Source: an uncultured Eubacteriales bacterium
Lineage (GTDB): Bacteria > Bacillota > Clostridia > Oscillospirales > Oscillospiraceae
Direction: 5' to 3'
DNA: 50,665 bases
NCBI GenBank assembly: GCA_934572535.1
Contig: CAKTLJ010000013.1
Coordinates: 1-50,665 of the forward strand
Shown: piece by piece, positions 25,237 to 34,999 of the stretch
Numbering within the stretch: the stretch's first letter is position 1
How the letters are laid out: each line of letters begins with the position of its first letter
Made by a program: the position numbers and the translations under genes
The notes under the pieces: generated by a model
What the model was told of the DNA's origin: nothing
Seen by the model: only the letters and a program-made list of their open reading frames with translations
The model's database searches: none

Positions 25237-27132
25237 GTGGAAGACATCAAGACGACAATACGAACCTACGAGGCCGGGGTCTATGACGTGGCCGTGGTGG
25301 GTGCGGGCCACGCGGGCATCGAAGCCGCCCTGGCCTGCGCGCGCCTGGGGCTGCGGACCCTGTGCTTTACCATCAACCTGGACGCCGTGGGCAACATGCC
25401 CTGCAACCCCGCCATCGGCGGCACCGGCAAGGGGCACCTGGTCCGGGAGCTGGACGCCTTGGGAGGCGAGATGGGCCGGGCCGCCGACCGGGCCTGCATC
25501 CAGTACCGCCTCCTCAACCGGGGCAAAGGCCCCGCCGTCCACTCCCTGCGCGCCCAGGCCGACCGCCGCCTCTACCAGAGCGTCATGAAGCACACCCTGG
25601 AAACGCAGGAGAACCTGTGGGTGAAGCAGGCGGAGGTCACCGACCTGCTCGTGGAAGACGGCTGCGTGGCGGGCGTTCAGACCGTGACCGGGGCCGTCTA
25701 CCGGGTCAAGGCCGCCGTGATCTGCTCGGGGACCTACCTGAGCAGCACCACCATCGTGGGCGAGGTGGTCCGGGCCAGCGGGCCGGACGGGATGTTCGGG
25801 GCCAACGCCCTCACCCAGAGCCTGCGGGCCGCCGGGCTGACCCTCCGCCGGTTCAAGACCGGCACGCCCCCCCGTGTGAACGCCCGGTCCATCGACTTCT
25901 CCCGGCTGGAGAAGCAGGAGGGGGACCGCGCGGTCATCCCCTTCTCCTTTGAGACCGAGCAGCCCGGGGAGAACCGGGTCTGCTGCTACATCACCTACAC
26001 CAACGACCGCACCCACGCCATCATCCGGGACAACCTGGACCGCTCGCCCCTGTTCACCGGGACCATCGAGGGGGTCGGCCCCCGCTACTGCCCCTCCATC
26101 GAGGACAAGGTGGTGCGCTTTGCCGACAAGCCCCGGCACCAGCTCTTCCTGGAGCCGATGGGCCTGGACACGGAGGAGATCTACATCCAGGGCTTCTCCT
26201 CCTCCCTGCCGGAGGACGTGCAGGTCCAGATGCTCCACACCCTGCCCGGCCTGGAGCAGGCCGAGATGACCCGCCCGGCCTACGCCATCGAGTACGAGTG
26301 CGTGGACCCCACCGAGCTGCGCCCCACCCTGGAGCACAAGCGGGTGTCCGGCCTCTACGGCGCGGGGCAGTTCAACGGCTCCTCCGGCTATGAGGAGGCC
26401 GCCGTCCAGGGCTTCGTGGCCGGGGTCAACGCCGCCCGGAAGCTCTTGGGCCAGCCGCCCTTCCTCCTGGACCGCAGCCAGGGCTACATCGGCGTGCTCA
26501 TCGACGACCTGGTCACCAAGGGGACCAACGAGCCCTACCGCATGATGACCTCCCGCACGGAGTACCGCCTGCTCCACCGCCAGGACAACGCCGACCAGCG
26601 CCTCTGCCCCCTGGGCTACGCCATCGGCCTGGTCAGCCAGGCGCGCTACCGCCGGGTGCAGGAGAAGTACGCGGCGGTGGACCGGGAGTGCAAGCGCCTG
26701 GAGCACAGCGGCGCGGCGGCCTCCCCGGCCCTGAACGCCCTGCTGGAGGCCAAGGGGGAGGCGCCGGTGAAGAACAGCGTCCGGCTGGCCGACCTGCTCC
26801 GCCGCCCCCGGCTGTGCTACGACGACCTGGCCCCCATCGACCCGGCGCGGCCCGACCTGCCCAAGGCCGTCACCGAGCAGGTGGAGATCGTCCTGAAATA
26901 CGAGGGCTACATCGCCCGGCAGCAGCGCCAGGTGGAGGAAATGCGCCGCCTGGAGGGCAGGACCCTGCCCGACGACCTGGACTACAGCGCCCTGGCCGGT
27001 CTGCGGCTGGAGGCCCGGCAGAAGCTGGCAGCCATCCGCCCCCTGAACCTGGGCCAGGCGTCGAGGATCTCCGGGGTCTCCCCGGCGGACGTCGCCGCGC
27101 TGATGATCGCCCTGGAGCGGCGCGGCCGCTGA
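25237..27132 (+). CDS. mnmG: tRNA uridine-5-carboxymethylaminomethyl modification enzyme MnmG
   Basis: A 631-residue FAD enzyme of normal length that, with MnmE, modifies the wobble uridine (U34) of tRNAs reading purine-ending codons. Seen: the FAD motif [64 protein letters not shown], the GCG-like region [16 protein letters not shown] and a C-terminal helical domain. It starts with GTG at 25237 after GGGAGAGA. mnmE is not in the window, but mnmA is two genes downstream. Confidence 0.95.
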   Translation: MEDIKTTIRTYEAGVYDVAVVGAGHAGIEAALACARLGLRTLCFTINLDAVGNMPCNPAIGGTGKGHLVRELDALGGEMGRAADRACIQYRLLNRGKGPAVHSLRAQADRRLYQSVMKHTLETQENLWVKQAEVTDLLVEDGCVAGVQTVTGAVYRVKAAVICSGTYLSSTTIVGEVVRASGPDGMFGANALTQSLRAAGLTLRRFKTGTPPRVNARSIDFSRLEKQEGDRAVIPFSFETEQPGENRVCCYITYTNDRTHAIIRDNLDRSPLFTGTIEGVGPRYCPSIEDKVVRFADKPRHQLFLEPMGLDTEEIYIQGFSSSLPEDVQVQMLHTLPGLEQAEMTRPAYAIEYECVDPTELRPTLEHKRVSGLYGAGQFNGSSGYEEAAVQGFVAGVNAARKLLGQPPFLLDRSQGYIGVLIDDLVTKGTNEPYRMMTSRTEYRLLHRQDNADQRLCPLGYAIGLVSQARYRRVQEKYAAVDRECKRLEHSGAAASPALNALLEAKGEAPVKNSVRLADLLRRPRLCYDDLAPIDPARPDLPKAVTEQVEIVLKYEGYIARQQRQVEEMRRLEGRTLPDDLDYSALAGLRLEARQKLAAIRPLNLGQASRISGVSPADVAALMIALERRGR

Positions 27133-27173
27133 CCCTGCCCCCCCAAGCGGGAAGAGAAGAAGGAGAGAGCACA

Positions 27174-28085
27174 ATGACCCTGCGCAACGTAAAGGGCCGG
27201 ACCTGGGTGCTGGATGGCCCCCAGCTCATCGGCCTGTATCAAGTCAACGACACGGACTGCGTCCTCCTGGACCCCGGCAGCGGCAAGCTCCAGGAGGAGC
27301 TGGACCAGACCGTCCGCGCGGCGGGCTGGACCCCGGTGGGGGTCCTCTGCACCCACATGCACTACGACCACCACGAGGGGACCAGGTATTTTCGGGAGAA
27401 GTACGGGGCCTTGTCCTGCCTGCCCCAGCTGGAGGCCGACATCGTCCGCAGCGAGGAGAGCCTGAAAAACCACCTGTTCAACTTCAGCATGGGCCTCATC
27501 CGCCGCACCCCCCGCCTCCAGGCCCTGGTGGGGCCGGTGGACCGGGTCATCGCCTTCGGGGAGACCGCGCTGGACTTCTGCGGGGCGCGGTTCGAGATCG
27601 TCCGCACGCCCGGCCACTCGCCCGACCACATCTGCCTCATCACCCCGGACAACGTCTGCTTCGCCGGGGACGCCCTCATGACCGAGGACGTGCTGGAGAC
27701 CGCCATGGTCCCCTTCGTCTTCGACATGGCCGATGACCTGGCCAGCAAGGAGCGGCTGAAGGCCCTGGCCTGCGACGCCTGGATCTTCTGCCACAAGGGC
27801 CTCGTCTACGGCTCTGCGGCGGAGCTGGCCCAGAAGAACATCGACCACATCCACCGGCAGCTGGCGGCCATCCGCGCGCTGGTGACCGGACCCATGACCT
27901 ACAGCGCCTTCTACGCCGCCGTGGTCACGAACCTGGCGCTGGCCGTGGGCCATCCCATCCGGGCCCAGCATCTGGAGCGCTACATCCGCCCTTATCTGGA
28001 ATACCTGGTGGACACCGAGGCCCTGGACCTGATCGACCTGGACGGCGCGCCCGCCGTCCGGCCCGCGGGGGATGGGCATGAATAA
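27174..28085 (+). CDS. MBL-fold metallo-hydrolase 1
   Basis: A 303-residue metallo-beta-lactamase-fold protein. Zinc-site motif CTHMHYDHHEG (HxHxDH, with Tyr at the fourth position), HSPDHICL for the third metal position, and FAGDALM (Asp ligand). The substrate is unknown. It lies 41 bases after mnmG and overlaps mnmA. A paralogue of the same size lies directly after mnmA; both begin with the same K-G-x-TWVL pattern and share HICxxTPD. Confidence 0.87.
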   Translation: MTLRNVKGRTWVLDGPQLIGLYQVNDTDCVLLDPGSGKLQEELDQTVRAAGWTPVGVLCTHMHYDHHEGTRYFREKYGALSCLPQLEADIVRSEESLKNHLFNFSMGLIRRTPRLQALVGPVDRVIAFGETALDFCGARFEIVRTPGHSPDHICLITPDNVCFAGDALMTEDVLETAMVPFVFDMADDLASKERLKALACDAWIFCHKGLVYGSAAELAQKNIDHIHRQLAAIRALVTGPMTYSAFYAAVVTNLALAVGHPIRAQHLERYIRPYLEYLVDTEALDLIDLDGAPAVRPAGDGHE

Positions 28086-29118
28086 GCGGGTCGTCCTGGG
28101 CCTGTCCGGCGGCGTGGACTCCGCCGTGGCGGCCTGCCTGCTGAAGGAGCAGGGCTACGAGGTCCACGGCCACTGGCTGGACATCGGCCTGGGCGGCCGG
28201 GACGACGCGGCGGCGGTGGCGGAGCGCTTCGGCATCGCCTTCTCCGCCGGGGATATCCGCCGGGCGCTGGAGACCTCCGTCATGGAGCCGTTCCGGCGGG
28301 ACTACCTGGCCGGGCGGACGCCGCTGCCCTGCGCCCTGTGCAACCCCACGGTCAAGTTCCCCGCCCTCTTCCGCCGCGCGGCGCAGGTCGGGGCGGACTG
28401 GGTGGCCACGGGGCACTACGCCCGCGTCTGCACGGACGAGGCGGGCGAGGCGGCGCTCTGCCGGGGCGCGCACCGGAACGACCAGGCCTACATGCTGGCC
28501 CGCCTGCCCCAGGCGTGGCTGCCCCGGCTCCTCTTCCCCATCGGGGGCTATGAGAAGACCGAGGTCCGGGCGCTGGCCCGGGACTTTGGCGTGCCCGTGG
28601 CGGACAAGCCGGACAGCATGGAGATCTGCTTCATCCCCGACGGGGACTACGCCGCCTGGCTGGAGGCCCGCGGGGCCACGCCCCCGCCGGGGTACTTCGT
28701 GGACCGGGCGGGCAACATTTTGGGGACCCACAAGGGCCTGCATCACTACACCATCGGCCAGCGGCGGGGGCTGAACATCCCCGCTGCGCACCGGCTGTTC
28801 GTCTCGGAGCTGCGGCCGCGAGAGAACACGGTGGTCCTCTCCGACGGCACCGACCTGATGGCCGACGTCGTCTGGGGCGAGGACCTGAACCGCCTGGCGC
28901 CGCTGGCGGAGGGGGAGAAGGTCACCGTCCGCCTGCGCCACTCCAAGACGGAGACCCCCGCCCGCTTCTATGCCGAGGGGAGCGGCGGCCGCCTGGCGCT
29001 GCGGGAGCCTGCCCGGGCGCCCACCCCCGGCCAGCTGGCGGTCCTTTATCGGGGGGACCGGCTCCTGGGGAGCCTGTGGATCACCGCCGCGCGGCGCATC
29101 ATCCCCGAAGGAACCTGA
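28078..29118 (+). CDS. mnmA: tRNA 2-thiouridylase (MnmA/TRMU family)
   Basis: A 346-residue ATP-dependent enzyme that puts sulfur on U34 of tRNAs. PP-loop LGLSGGVDSAVAACLL (10-15 SGGVDS), the first catalytic Cys in PCALCNPTVKF (Cys88), GHYAR, RNDQAYMLARL, and the second Cys in SMEICFIPDG. The segment after the PP-loop is shorter than in E. coli MnmA and lacks the usual MK-W region, so a divergent or second copy is possible. The ATG at 28078 is preferred over 28072 because a G-rich site lies 5 bases before. It overlaps the first MBL gene. Confidence 0.87.
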   Translation: MNKRVVLGLSGGVDSAVAACLLKEQGYEVHGHWLDIGLGGRDDAAAVAERFGIAFSAGDIRRALETSVMEPFRRDYLAGRTPLPCALCNPTVKFPALFRRAAQVGADWVATGHYARVCTDEAGEAALCRGAHRNDQAYMLARLPQAWLPRLLFPIGGYEKTEVRALARDFGVPVADKPDSMEICFIPDGDYAAWLEARGATPPPGYFVDRAGNILGTHKGLHHYTIGQRRGLNIPAAHRLFVSELRPRENTVVLSDGTDLMADVVWGEDLNRLAPLAEGEKVTVRLRHSKTETPARFYAEGSGGRLALREPARAPTPGQLAVLYRGDRLLGSLWITAARRIIPEGT

Positions 29119-29134
29119 ACAAGGAGGACGCGAC

Positions 29135-30094
29135 ATGGAATTGGAACAGGTGAAGGGCAATACCTGGGTGCTGAAAAGCTGGGAGATGATCCCCGTCTAC
29201 CGGCTGGACGCGCACCGCTGCGTCCTGCTGGACACCGGCCTGGTGGAGCAGCGGGACGACCTGGACGAGAGCTTGCGCCGCTACGGCCTGCGCCCCGTGG
29301 GGGTCATTTGCAGCCACGCCCACATCGACCACATGGGGAACAACGCCTTCCTGAAGGAGAAGTACGGGACCCGGCTGGCCATGTCCCTGGGCGAGGCCGG
29401 GCACCAGTTCTCCTACCTGGCCATGAACGTCAGCAACTACCTCTACTCCCCGGAGGACATGGACCACTCCCCCGCCCACAAGGGGACGGCCGTTCTGGCG
29501 GACCGGATCATCCTGCCGGGGGAGGAACGCATCGACTTCTGCGGGGCGGTCTTCGGCATCGTGCCCACCCCCGGCCACACCTGCGACCACATTTGCGTCA
29601 AGACCCCGGACGACGTCCTCTACCTGGGCGACGCCATGATGACGGGGCGGACCCTCCACCACTCCAAGTTCCCCTACGCCCTCTGCATGAAGGACTACCT
29701 GGACTCCATGCGGAAGATCCGCACCGTGGAGGCCGCGCGCTACGTGGTGGCCCACTACGGGATCTATGACGAGATCCTGCCCCTGGTGGACATGGAGGCC
29801 CGCTTCCTCGCCGAGCGGATGCTGGACCTGCTGGAGCTGGTGGAGGACTACACCACCCCCAAGCTGCTGGCCTCGGCCATCTGCCGGACCTACCGGATCG
29901 ACGCGGGGGACCTGCGGGACCTGGCCTACTTTGAGGCGGCCAGCCTGGCCTACATCAACTATCTCCGGGGTCTGGGCCATCTGGAGGCCTACATGGAGGA
30001 CAACCAGATCCTCTACCGCCGCACACCCGACTCCGTGGCCCGGCTGAAGGAGAAAAAGGAAGCCCGCCTGCCGGAGACAGGCCGCTTCCAGTGA
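29135..30094 (+). CDS. MBL-fold metallo-hydrolase 2
   Basis: A 319-residue metallo-beta-lactamase-fold protein, paralogous to the one before mnmA. Motifs: CSHAHIDHMGN (HxHxDH), TPGHTCDHICVKTPDD, and YLGDAMM. The C-terminal about 110 residues are helical (AERMLDLLELVEDYTTP, FEAASLAYINYLRGLGHL), as in members with a winged-helix-like tail. AAGGAGG precedes the ATG at 29135. The substrate is unknown; its place next to mnmA suggests, but does not show, a link with tRNA modification or persulfide chemistry. Confidence 0.87.
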   Translation: MELEQVKGNTWVLKSWEMIPVYRLDAHRCVLLDTGLVEQRDDLDESLRRYGLRPVGVICSHAHIDHMGNNAFLKEKYGTRLAMSLGEAGHQFSYLAMNVSNYLYSPEDMDHSPAHKGTAVLADRIILPGEERIDFCGAVFGIVPTPGHTCDHICVKTPDDVLYLGDAMMTGRTLHHSKFPYALCMKDYLDSMRKIRTVEAARYVVAHYGIYDEILPLVDMEARFLAERMLDLLELVEDYTTPKLLASAICRTYRIDAGDLRDLAYFEAASLAYINYLRGLGHLEAYMEDNQILYRRTPDSVARLKEKKEARLPETGRFQ

Positions 30095-30106
30095 ACCGAT
30101 ACACAG

Positions 30107-30139
30107 AAAAATCCCTTCCGAACTTCGGAAGGGATTTTT
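30107..30139 (+). terminator. Terminator of the mnmG-mnmA run
   Basis: AAAAATCCCTTCCGAA and its complement form a long stem ending in TTTTT. The symmetrical A/T ends allow use from the minus strand by the MecR1-like gene too. Confidence 0.92.
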
Positions 30140-30152
30140 GCCGATGGGGGCC

Positions 30153-32231
30153 TCACCGGGCGGTGGGCAAGAGCTTGAGCAGGTACGCCAGCTGGCCGTC
30201 GCTGCCCCAGTGCCCCACCCAGGTCTCCCCGTCCAGGCGGTAGAGCCGGTAGCGGGTGTCCTGCCCGGCGCTGTCGCAGACCGAGACGACGTCCACGCTC
30301 TGGTAGGCGCTCAGGTCGAAGCGCTGGCCGTCCGGGGCGACGATGGGGGTCCGGTCGCTGCTGTTTCGGTAGCGGGGCGCTTCCAAGACGTCCTCCTTCG
30401 GACAGGCAGAGGAGAGGTAGTTGCCCACCGAGGCCTGGAAGCTGGTGGCGCTGAAGGAAAAATTCCCGAAGGCGGTCTCAGCGGGGCCGTTGGCGAGGTA
30501 CAGAACGTCGGAGAGGGTGAAGCCCCAGTAGAAGCTGGGGATGGGCGCGGTGCAGACCCGGTCATACAGGGCGCGGAATTCCGCCTGGGTCAGGTTTTTG
30601 TTGGCGGGGTCGGCCTCCACGGTGAAGCCGGTGGCGCCGAGGGCCTCGTCGTAGGAGACCGTGAAGGTCCCGGCGTTGTCCACCAGGGCCAGGAAGAGGA
30701 CGCCGACCTGCTTCAGATAGGTCTCCGCCTGCGCCTGGTCCTGGGCAAAGGGAGGGCGCGCGGTCATGTGGAGGGTGATGCCGTAAGGCTCCGTGGAGGT
30801 CTGAAGCTCCATGGTGGAGCCTCCGGCGCGGTAGACGTCGGCGCAGCGCAGGATATCCCCGTCGGCGATGTGGTCGCCGAGGTAGGGGGTTTTCAGCGCG
30901 TACAGCCTGTCGGCCCGGGCGTGGCGCTGGTAGGCCGTCAGGCTGGCCCGCCAGGCGAGGTAGTCCGGGTCCTCGGCCAGGGTGGGGGCCATGGCGGCCT
31001 GCTTGAGGCGCTCGGAATAGGTGTCCTGGTTCGAGCGGATGAGGGTCAGGGTGTCCGGGTCGAAGAAGAAGCTGGTGCCGTCGTGGGCGCTCTGGAGCCA
31101 GACCGTGTCGTTGGGGAAGGAGGGGAGCGCGTCCAGCGAGACATAGGCCCCGTGGCCGTGCGCGGCCAGAAGGCCCGCCAGCTCGTCGCGCAGCGCCTCG
31201 GGGCAGTCGAGGATGCCGCCCTGGTTGAAGAGGTAGCCGCCGGTGAGGGTCACGCCCTCCAGCTGGGGGCCGTCGCGGTCGGGTTGGGGCGTCTGCTTGC
31301 TGGGGTTGGCCAGGATGAGCACGCCGGTCACGAGGCAGAGCAGGGTGGCGAGGACGGCCACCCACAGCTGGGGGTGCTTGTAGTCCAGCACGTGCTTGAT
31401 GCGGCGCTTGGCGTTCTCCTCCCCGAAGGCCAGGGGGACGGCCTGGGGGAGGCTGGGCCTCCGGCCCAGGTGGAGGAGGGCGGCGGCATACCCGGCGGTG
31501 TCCTCCTTGCCGAAGGACTTCACCACGGCCTGGTCGCAGGCGGTCTCCACGTCCCGGCAGAAGAGGCGGTAGGCCATCCACAGCACCGGGTTGAACCAGT
31601 GCAGGCAGAGGGCCAGCCAGAACAGGGGCTTTGTCAGGTGGTCCCGGCGGCGGATGTGGGCCTGCTCGTGGAGAAGGACATAGCCCCTGTCCGCCTCGGC
31701 CAGGCCCACGGGGAGAAAGATCCGGGGCCGGAAGAAGCCGCAGACGAAGGGGGCGTCCACCCGGTCGGTCTCGTAGACGTTTTCCGCTGCCCGCACCGCG
31801 TCGGCCACCCGGCGGCGCAGCCGGGCGTAGGAGACCGCCGCCCACAGGCCCATCCCGGCGGCGCCGACGGCCCAGACCAGGGTGAGGAGGGCGGCGCGGT
31901 CGAGTTCGCTGGGCGCGGGGGGCGCGGCGGCGCGGGGGGCGTTCTCCGCCGGGGCCTCTGCCGTGGGGGCAGGCTCCTGGGCGGGCAGGGGCGCAGCCGG
32001 GGCGGGCAGGACCCGTTCCGCCGCCGCGCCGCTGGTGAGCTGGGCGGGCATCAGGCTCACCGGCAGGTCGAGGCCCACCGGGCAGACCATCCGCAGGAAG
32101 ACCACCAGCCACAGGGCGCAGGTGATCCGGCGGGGGGCCTTTTTCAGGGGCAGGCGCAGGAGCATCACGACCACGGCGGCCACTGTGGCGGCGGCGGTCA
32201 TGGTGAAGAGCGATTGGATGAATGTGGTCAT
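30153..32231 (-). CDS. BlaR1/MecR1-like M56 membrane metallopeptidase with DUF4825-like sensor region
   Basis: A 692-residue sensor-protease. The first about 310 residues hold four membrane helices and the cytoplasmic M56 zinc protease (LLHEQAHIRRRDHL = HExxH, then CRDVETACDQAVVKSFG). A fourth helix (LWVAVLATLLCLVTGVLILA) leads to an external part of about 370 residues. That part is not the penicillin-binding domain of BlaR1; a segment near LYALKTPYLGDH resembles DUF4825. On an unknown signal it would cleave the MecI-like repressor encoded 12 bases upstream. Confidence 0.87.
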   Translation of the reverse strand: MTTFIQSLFTMTAAATVAAVVVMLLRLPLKKAPRRITCALWLVVFLRMVCPVGLDLPVSLMPAQLTSGAAAERVLPAPAAPLPAQEPAPTAEAPAENAPRAAAPPAPSELDRAALLTLVWAVGAAGMGLWAAVSYARLRRRVADAVRAAENVYETDRVDAPFVCGFFRPRIFLPVGLAEADRGYVLLHEQAHIRRRDHLTKPLFWLALCLHWFNPVLWMAYRLFCRDVETACDQAVVKSFGKEDTAGYAAALLHLGRRPSLPQAVPLAFGEENAKRRIKHVLDYKHPQLWVAVLATLLCLVTGVLILANPSKQTPQPDRDGPQLEGVTLTGGYLFNQGGILDCPEALRDELAGLLAAHGHGAYVSLDALPSFPNDTVWLQSAHDGTSFFFDPDTLTLIRSNQDTYSERLKQAAMAPTLAEDPDYLAWRASLTAYQRHARADRLYALKTPYLGDHIADGDILRCADVYRAGGSTMELQTSTEPYGITLHMTARPPFAQDQAQAETYLKQVGVLFLALVDNAGTFTVSYDEALGATGFTVEADPANKNLTQAEFRALYDRVCTAPIPSFYWGFTLSDVLYLANGPAETAFGNFSFSATSFQASVGNYLSSACPKEDVLEAPRYRNSSDRTPIVAPDGQRFDLSAYQSVDVVSVCDSAGQDTRYRLYRLDGETWVGHWGSDGQLAYLLKLLPTAR

Positions 32232-32243
32232 GGGGGCCTCCTT

Positions 32244-32612
32244 TCAGCGGGTGTGCTTGTAGTCCTCCAGCAGCTGCTCGATCTCGGCGGCCTCCTGGTC
32301 GGAGACGGACCCGGCCTTGAGAAAGGCCGCCAGGAAGTTGGGCAGGGAGCCGCCGAAGGAGCGCTGGAGCACCTCCTGGCCGTCGGCCTGCTGGACGGCC
32401 TCCCGCTTCACCAGGGAGGAGACGATGGTGGCCTCGTTCTGCAAGCAGCCCTTGTTGCACAGGCGCTTGATGACGGTGTAGGTGGTCGTGCGCTGCCAGC
32501 CCAGGCGCTCCTTGGCCAGCTTGCAGAGCTGGGGCGAGGGGATGGGCTCGGACGACCACACCAGGTCCAGCAGACGGTGGTCCGCCAGGGAGAGGGGAAG
32601 CGCAGGTTTCAT
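32244..32612 (-). CDS. BlaI/MecI/CopY family repressor
   Basis: A 122-residue winged-helix repressor: LSLADHRLLDLVWSSEPIPS, LGWQRTTTYTVIKRLCNKG (recognition helix TTTYTVIKRL) and a C-terminal dimerisation helix with EVLQRSFGGSLPNFLAAFL. GGAGG lies 8 bases before the ATG. It heads a two-gene unit with the M56 protease, and a strong double palindrome overlaps the promoter, so autorepression relieved by cleavage is expected from the family. Confidence 0.92.
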   Translation of the reverse strand: MKPALPLSLADHRLLDLVWSSEPIPSPQLCKLAKERLGWQRTTTYTVIKRLCNKGCLQNEATIVSSLVKREAVQQADGQEVLQRSFGGSLPNFLAAFLKAGSVSDQEAAEIEQLLEDYKHTR

Positions 32613-32625
32613 GAGACATACCTCC

Positions 32626-32673
32626 AGTCGAAAGGGTTAGACAAGTTCAATGTCAGTCTAACAGGTTCGACTG
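32626..32673. promoter_or_regulatory. Nested operator of the MecI-like repressor
   Basis: Two inverted repeats share one centre: outer AGTCGAA (32626-32632) / TTCGACT (32667-32673) and inner GTTAGAC (32636-32642) / GTCTAAC (32656-32662). The inner right arm covers the -10 box. Confidence 0.75.
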
Positions 32674-32683
32674 ACTCTGTCAA
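32655..32683 (-). promoter_or_regulatory. Promoter of the MecI/MecR1-like genes
   Basis: Minus strand: TTGACA (32683-32678), 17 bp, TAGACT (32660-32655). Confidence 0.75.
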
Positions 32684-32684
32684 G

Positions 32685-32731
32685 AGGAAAAACGCAGGCA
32701 AGGCCCGGCGTTATGCCGGGCCTTGCCTGCG
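32685..32731 (-). terminator. Terminator of the RlmI-like methylase gene
   Basis: A perfect 17-bp stem from CGCAGGCAAGGCCCGGC with a 5-nt loop, followed on the minus strand by TTTTTCC. Confidence 0.9.
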
Positions 32732-32744
32732 TCTGTCGGGGGGG

Positions 32745-33971
<1,227 letters not shown>

Positions 33972-34010
33972 GGCGGGTATCTCCTTACAGAATAGACATA
34001 GGGTGGGAAC

Positions 34011-34039
34011 AGTGTACCATATCCGGGGAAAGGGCGCAA
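34011..34039 (-). promoter_or_regulatory. Promoter of the RlmI-like gene
   Basis: Minus strand: TTGCGC, 17 bp, TACACT, about 40 bases before the start codon. It faces the HAD gene promoter, whose TACAAT -10 lies near 34069. Confidence 0.55.
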
Positions 34040-34109
34040 GACTCTGGTCTTTTCGGGGAAATCGTGGTACAATACAAAAAAATCACGCGAAGAAAGGGAG
34101 GCGGCAGGC

Positions 34110-34940
34110 ATGGAAAAAGGGATCAAACTCGTTGCCCTGGACCTGGACGGCACCCTGCTGGACAGCGAAAAGAGGGTCTCCCGGCGGAACCTGGAGGCCT
34201 TGGAGCGCGCCCGGCGGATGGGCGTTCTCATCGTGCCCATCACCGGCCGCCCGGCCCAGGGCCTGCCGCAGGCGGTGCTGGAGCTGCCCGGCCTGCGCTA
34301 CGCGGTGACCTCCAACGGGGCCACCATCCGGGACCTGCAAGAGAACACCTGCCTTCTGGAACGGCACCTGAGCCCGGCGGACTGCCTGCGGGTGCTGGAG
34401 GCCTGCGCGGACTTCGAGATGATCCGGGAGGTCTTCCGGGGGGGCGTGGGCTATCTGACCCGGGCCGACCGGGACATCCTCTGCGCCCGCTACGAGGGGA
34501 CCCCCATGATGGAGTACGTCCTGGGGACCCGGCGGGTCCTGCCCGGCTCGCTGGAGGACTTTCTGCGGGCGGACGACCAGCCCCTGGAGGAGCTGTTCTT
34601 CCTCACCGACAGCCCGGAGCGGAAGGAGGCCCTGCGGCGGCGGCTGTCCGCCCTGCCGGACCTCAGCTTCGCCGACCCCGCCCCCCGGGACCTGGAGGTC
34701 ATGGTCGGGGGCATCAACAAGGGGGAGGCCCTCCTCTACCTGCTGGAGCGGCTGGGGATCGAGCCGGGGGAGACCGTGGCCATCGGGGACGGCGGCAGCG
34801 ACCTGCCCCTGCTGCGGGCGGCGGGCATCGGCGTGGCCATGGGCAACGCCCTGCCCTTTGTCCAGGCGGAGGCCGACTGGGTCACCGCCACCTGCGATGA
34901 GGATGGGGTGGCTCTGGCTCTGGAAAAGTTCGTCCTGTGA
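34110..34940 (+). CDS. Cof-type HAD-IIB phosphatase
   Basis: A 276-residue haloacid-dehalogenase-type phosphatase: catalytic motif I LDLDGTLLDSEKRVS, motif II VPITGRPAQGLPQAV, cap domain in the middle, and motif IV GDGGSDLPLLRAAGIGVAMGNA with GINKGEALLYLLERLGIEP before it. Such enzymes dephosphorylate sugar phosphates or cofactors such as flavin or pyridoxal phosphate; the substrate is unknown. GGGAGG lies upstream of the ATG. Confidence 0.92.
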   Translation: MEKGIKLVALDLDGTLLDSEKRVSRRNLEALERARRMGVLIVPITGRPAQGLPQAVLELPGLRYAVTSNGATIRDLQENTCLLERHLSPADCLRVLEACADFEMIREVFRGGVGYLTRADRDILCARYEGTPMMEYVLGTRRVLPGSLEDFLRADDQPLEELFFLTDSPERKEALRRRLSALPDLSFADPAPRDLEVMVGGINKGEALLYLLERLGIEPGETVAIGDGGSDLPLLRAAGIGVAMGNALPFVQAEADWVTATCDEDGVALALEKFVL

Positions 34941-34951
34941 CCGGAAGCGAA

Positions 34952-34983
34952 AACGAGGGCAAGCCTGCGGGCTTGCCCTCGTT
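34952..34983. terminator. Convergent terminator, HAD gene and SLH/Cna-B gene
   Basis: AACGAGGGCAAGCC / GGCTTGCCCTCGTT, a 14-bp perfect stem with a 4-nt loop, CGTTTTG on the plus side and CGTTTTCG on the minus side. Confidence 0.88.
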
Positions 34984-34999
34984 CGTTTTGCGTGGCGTG

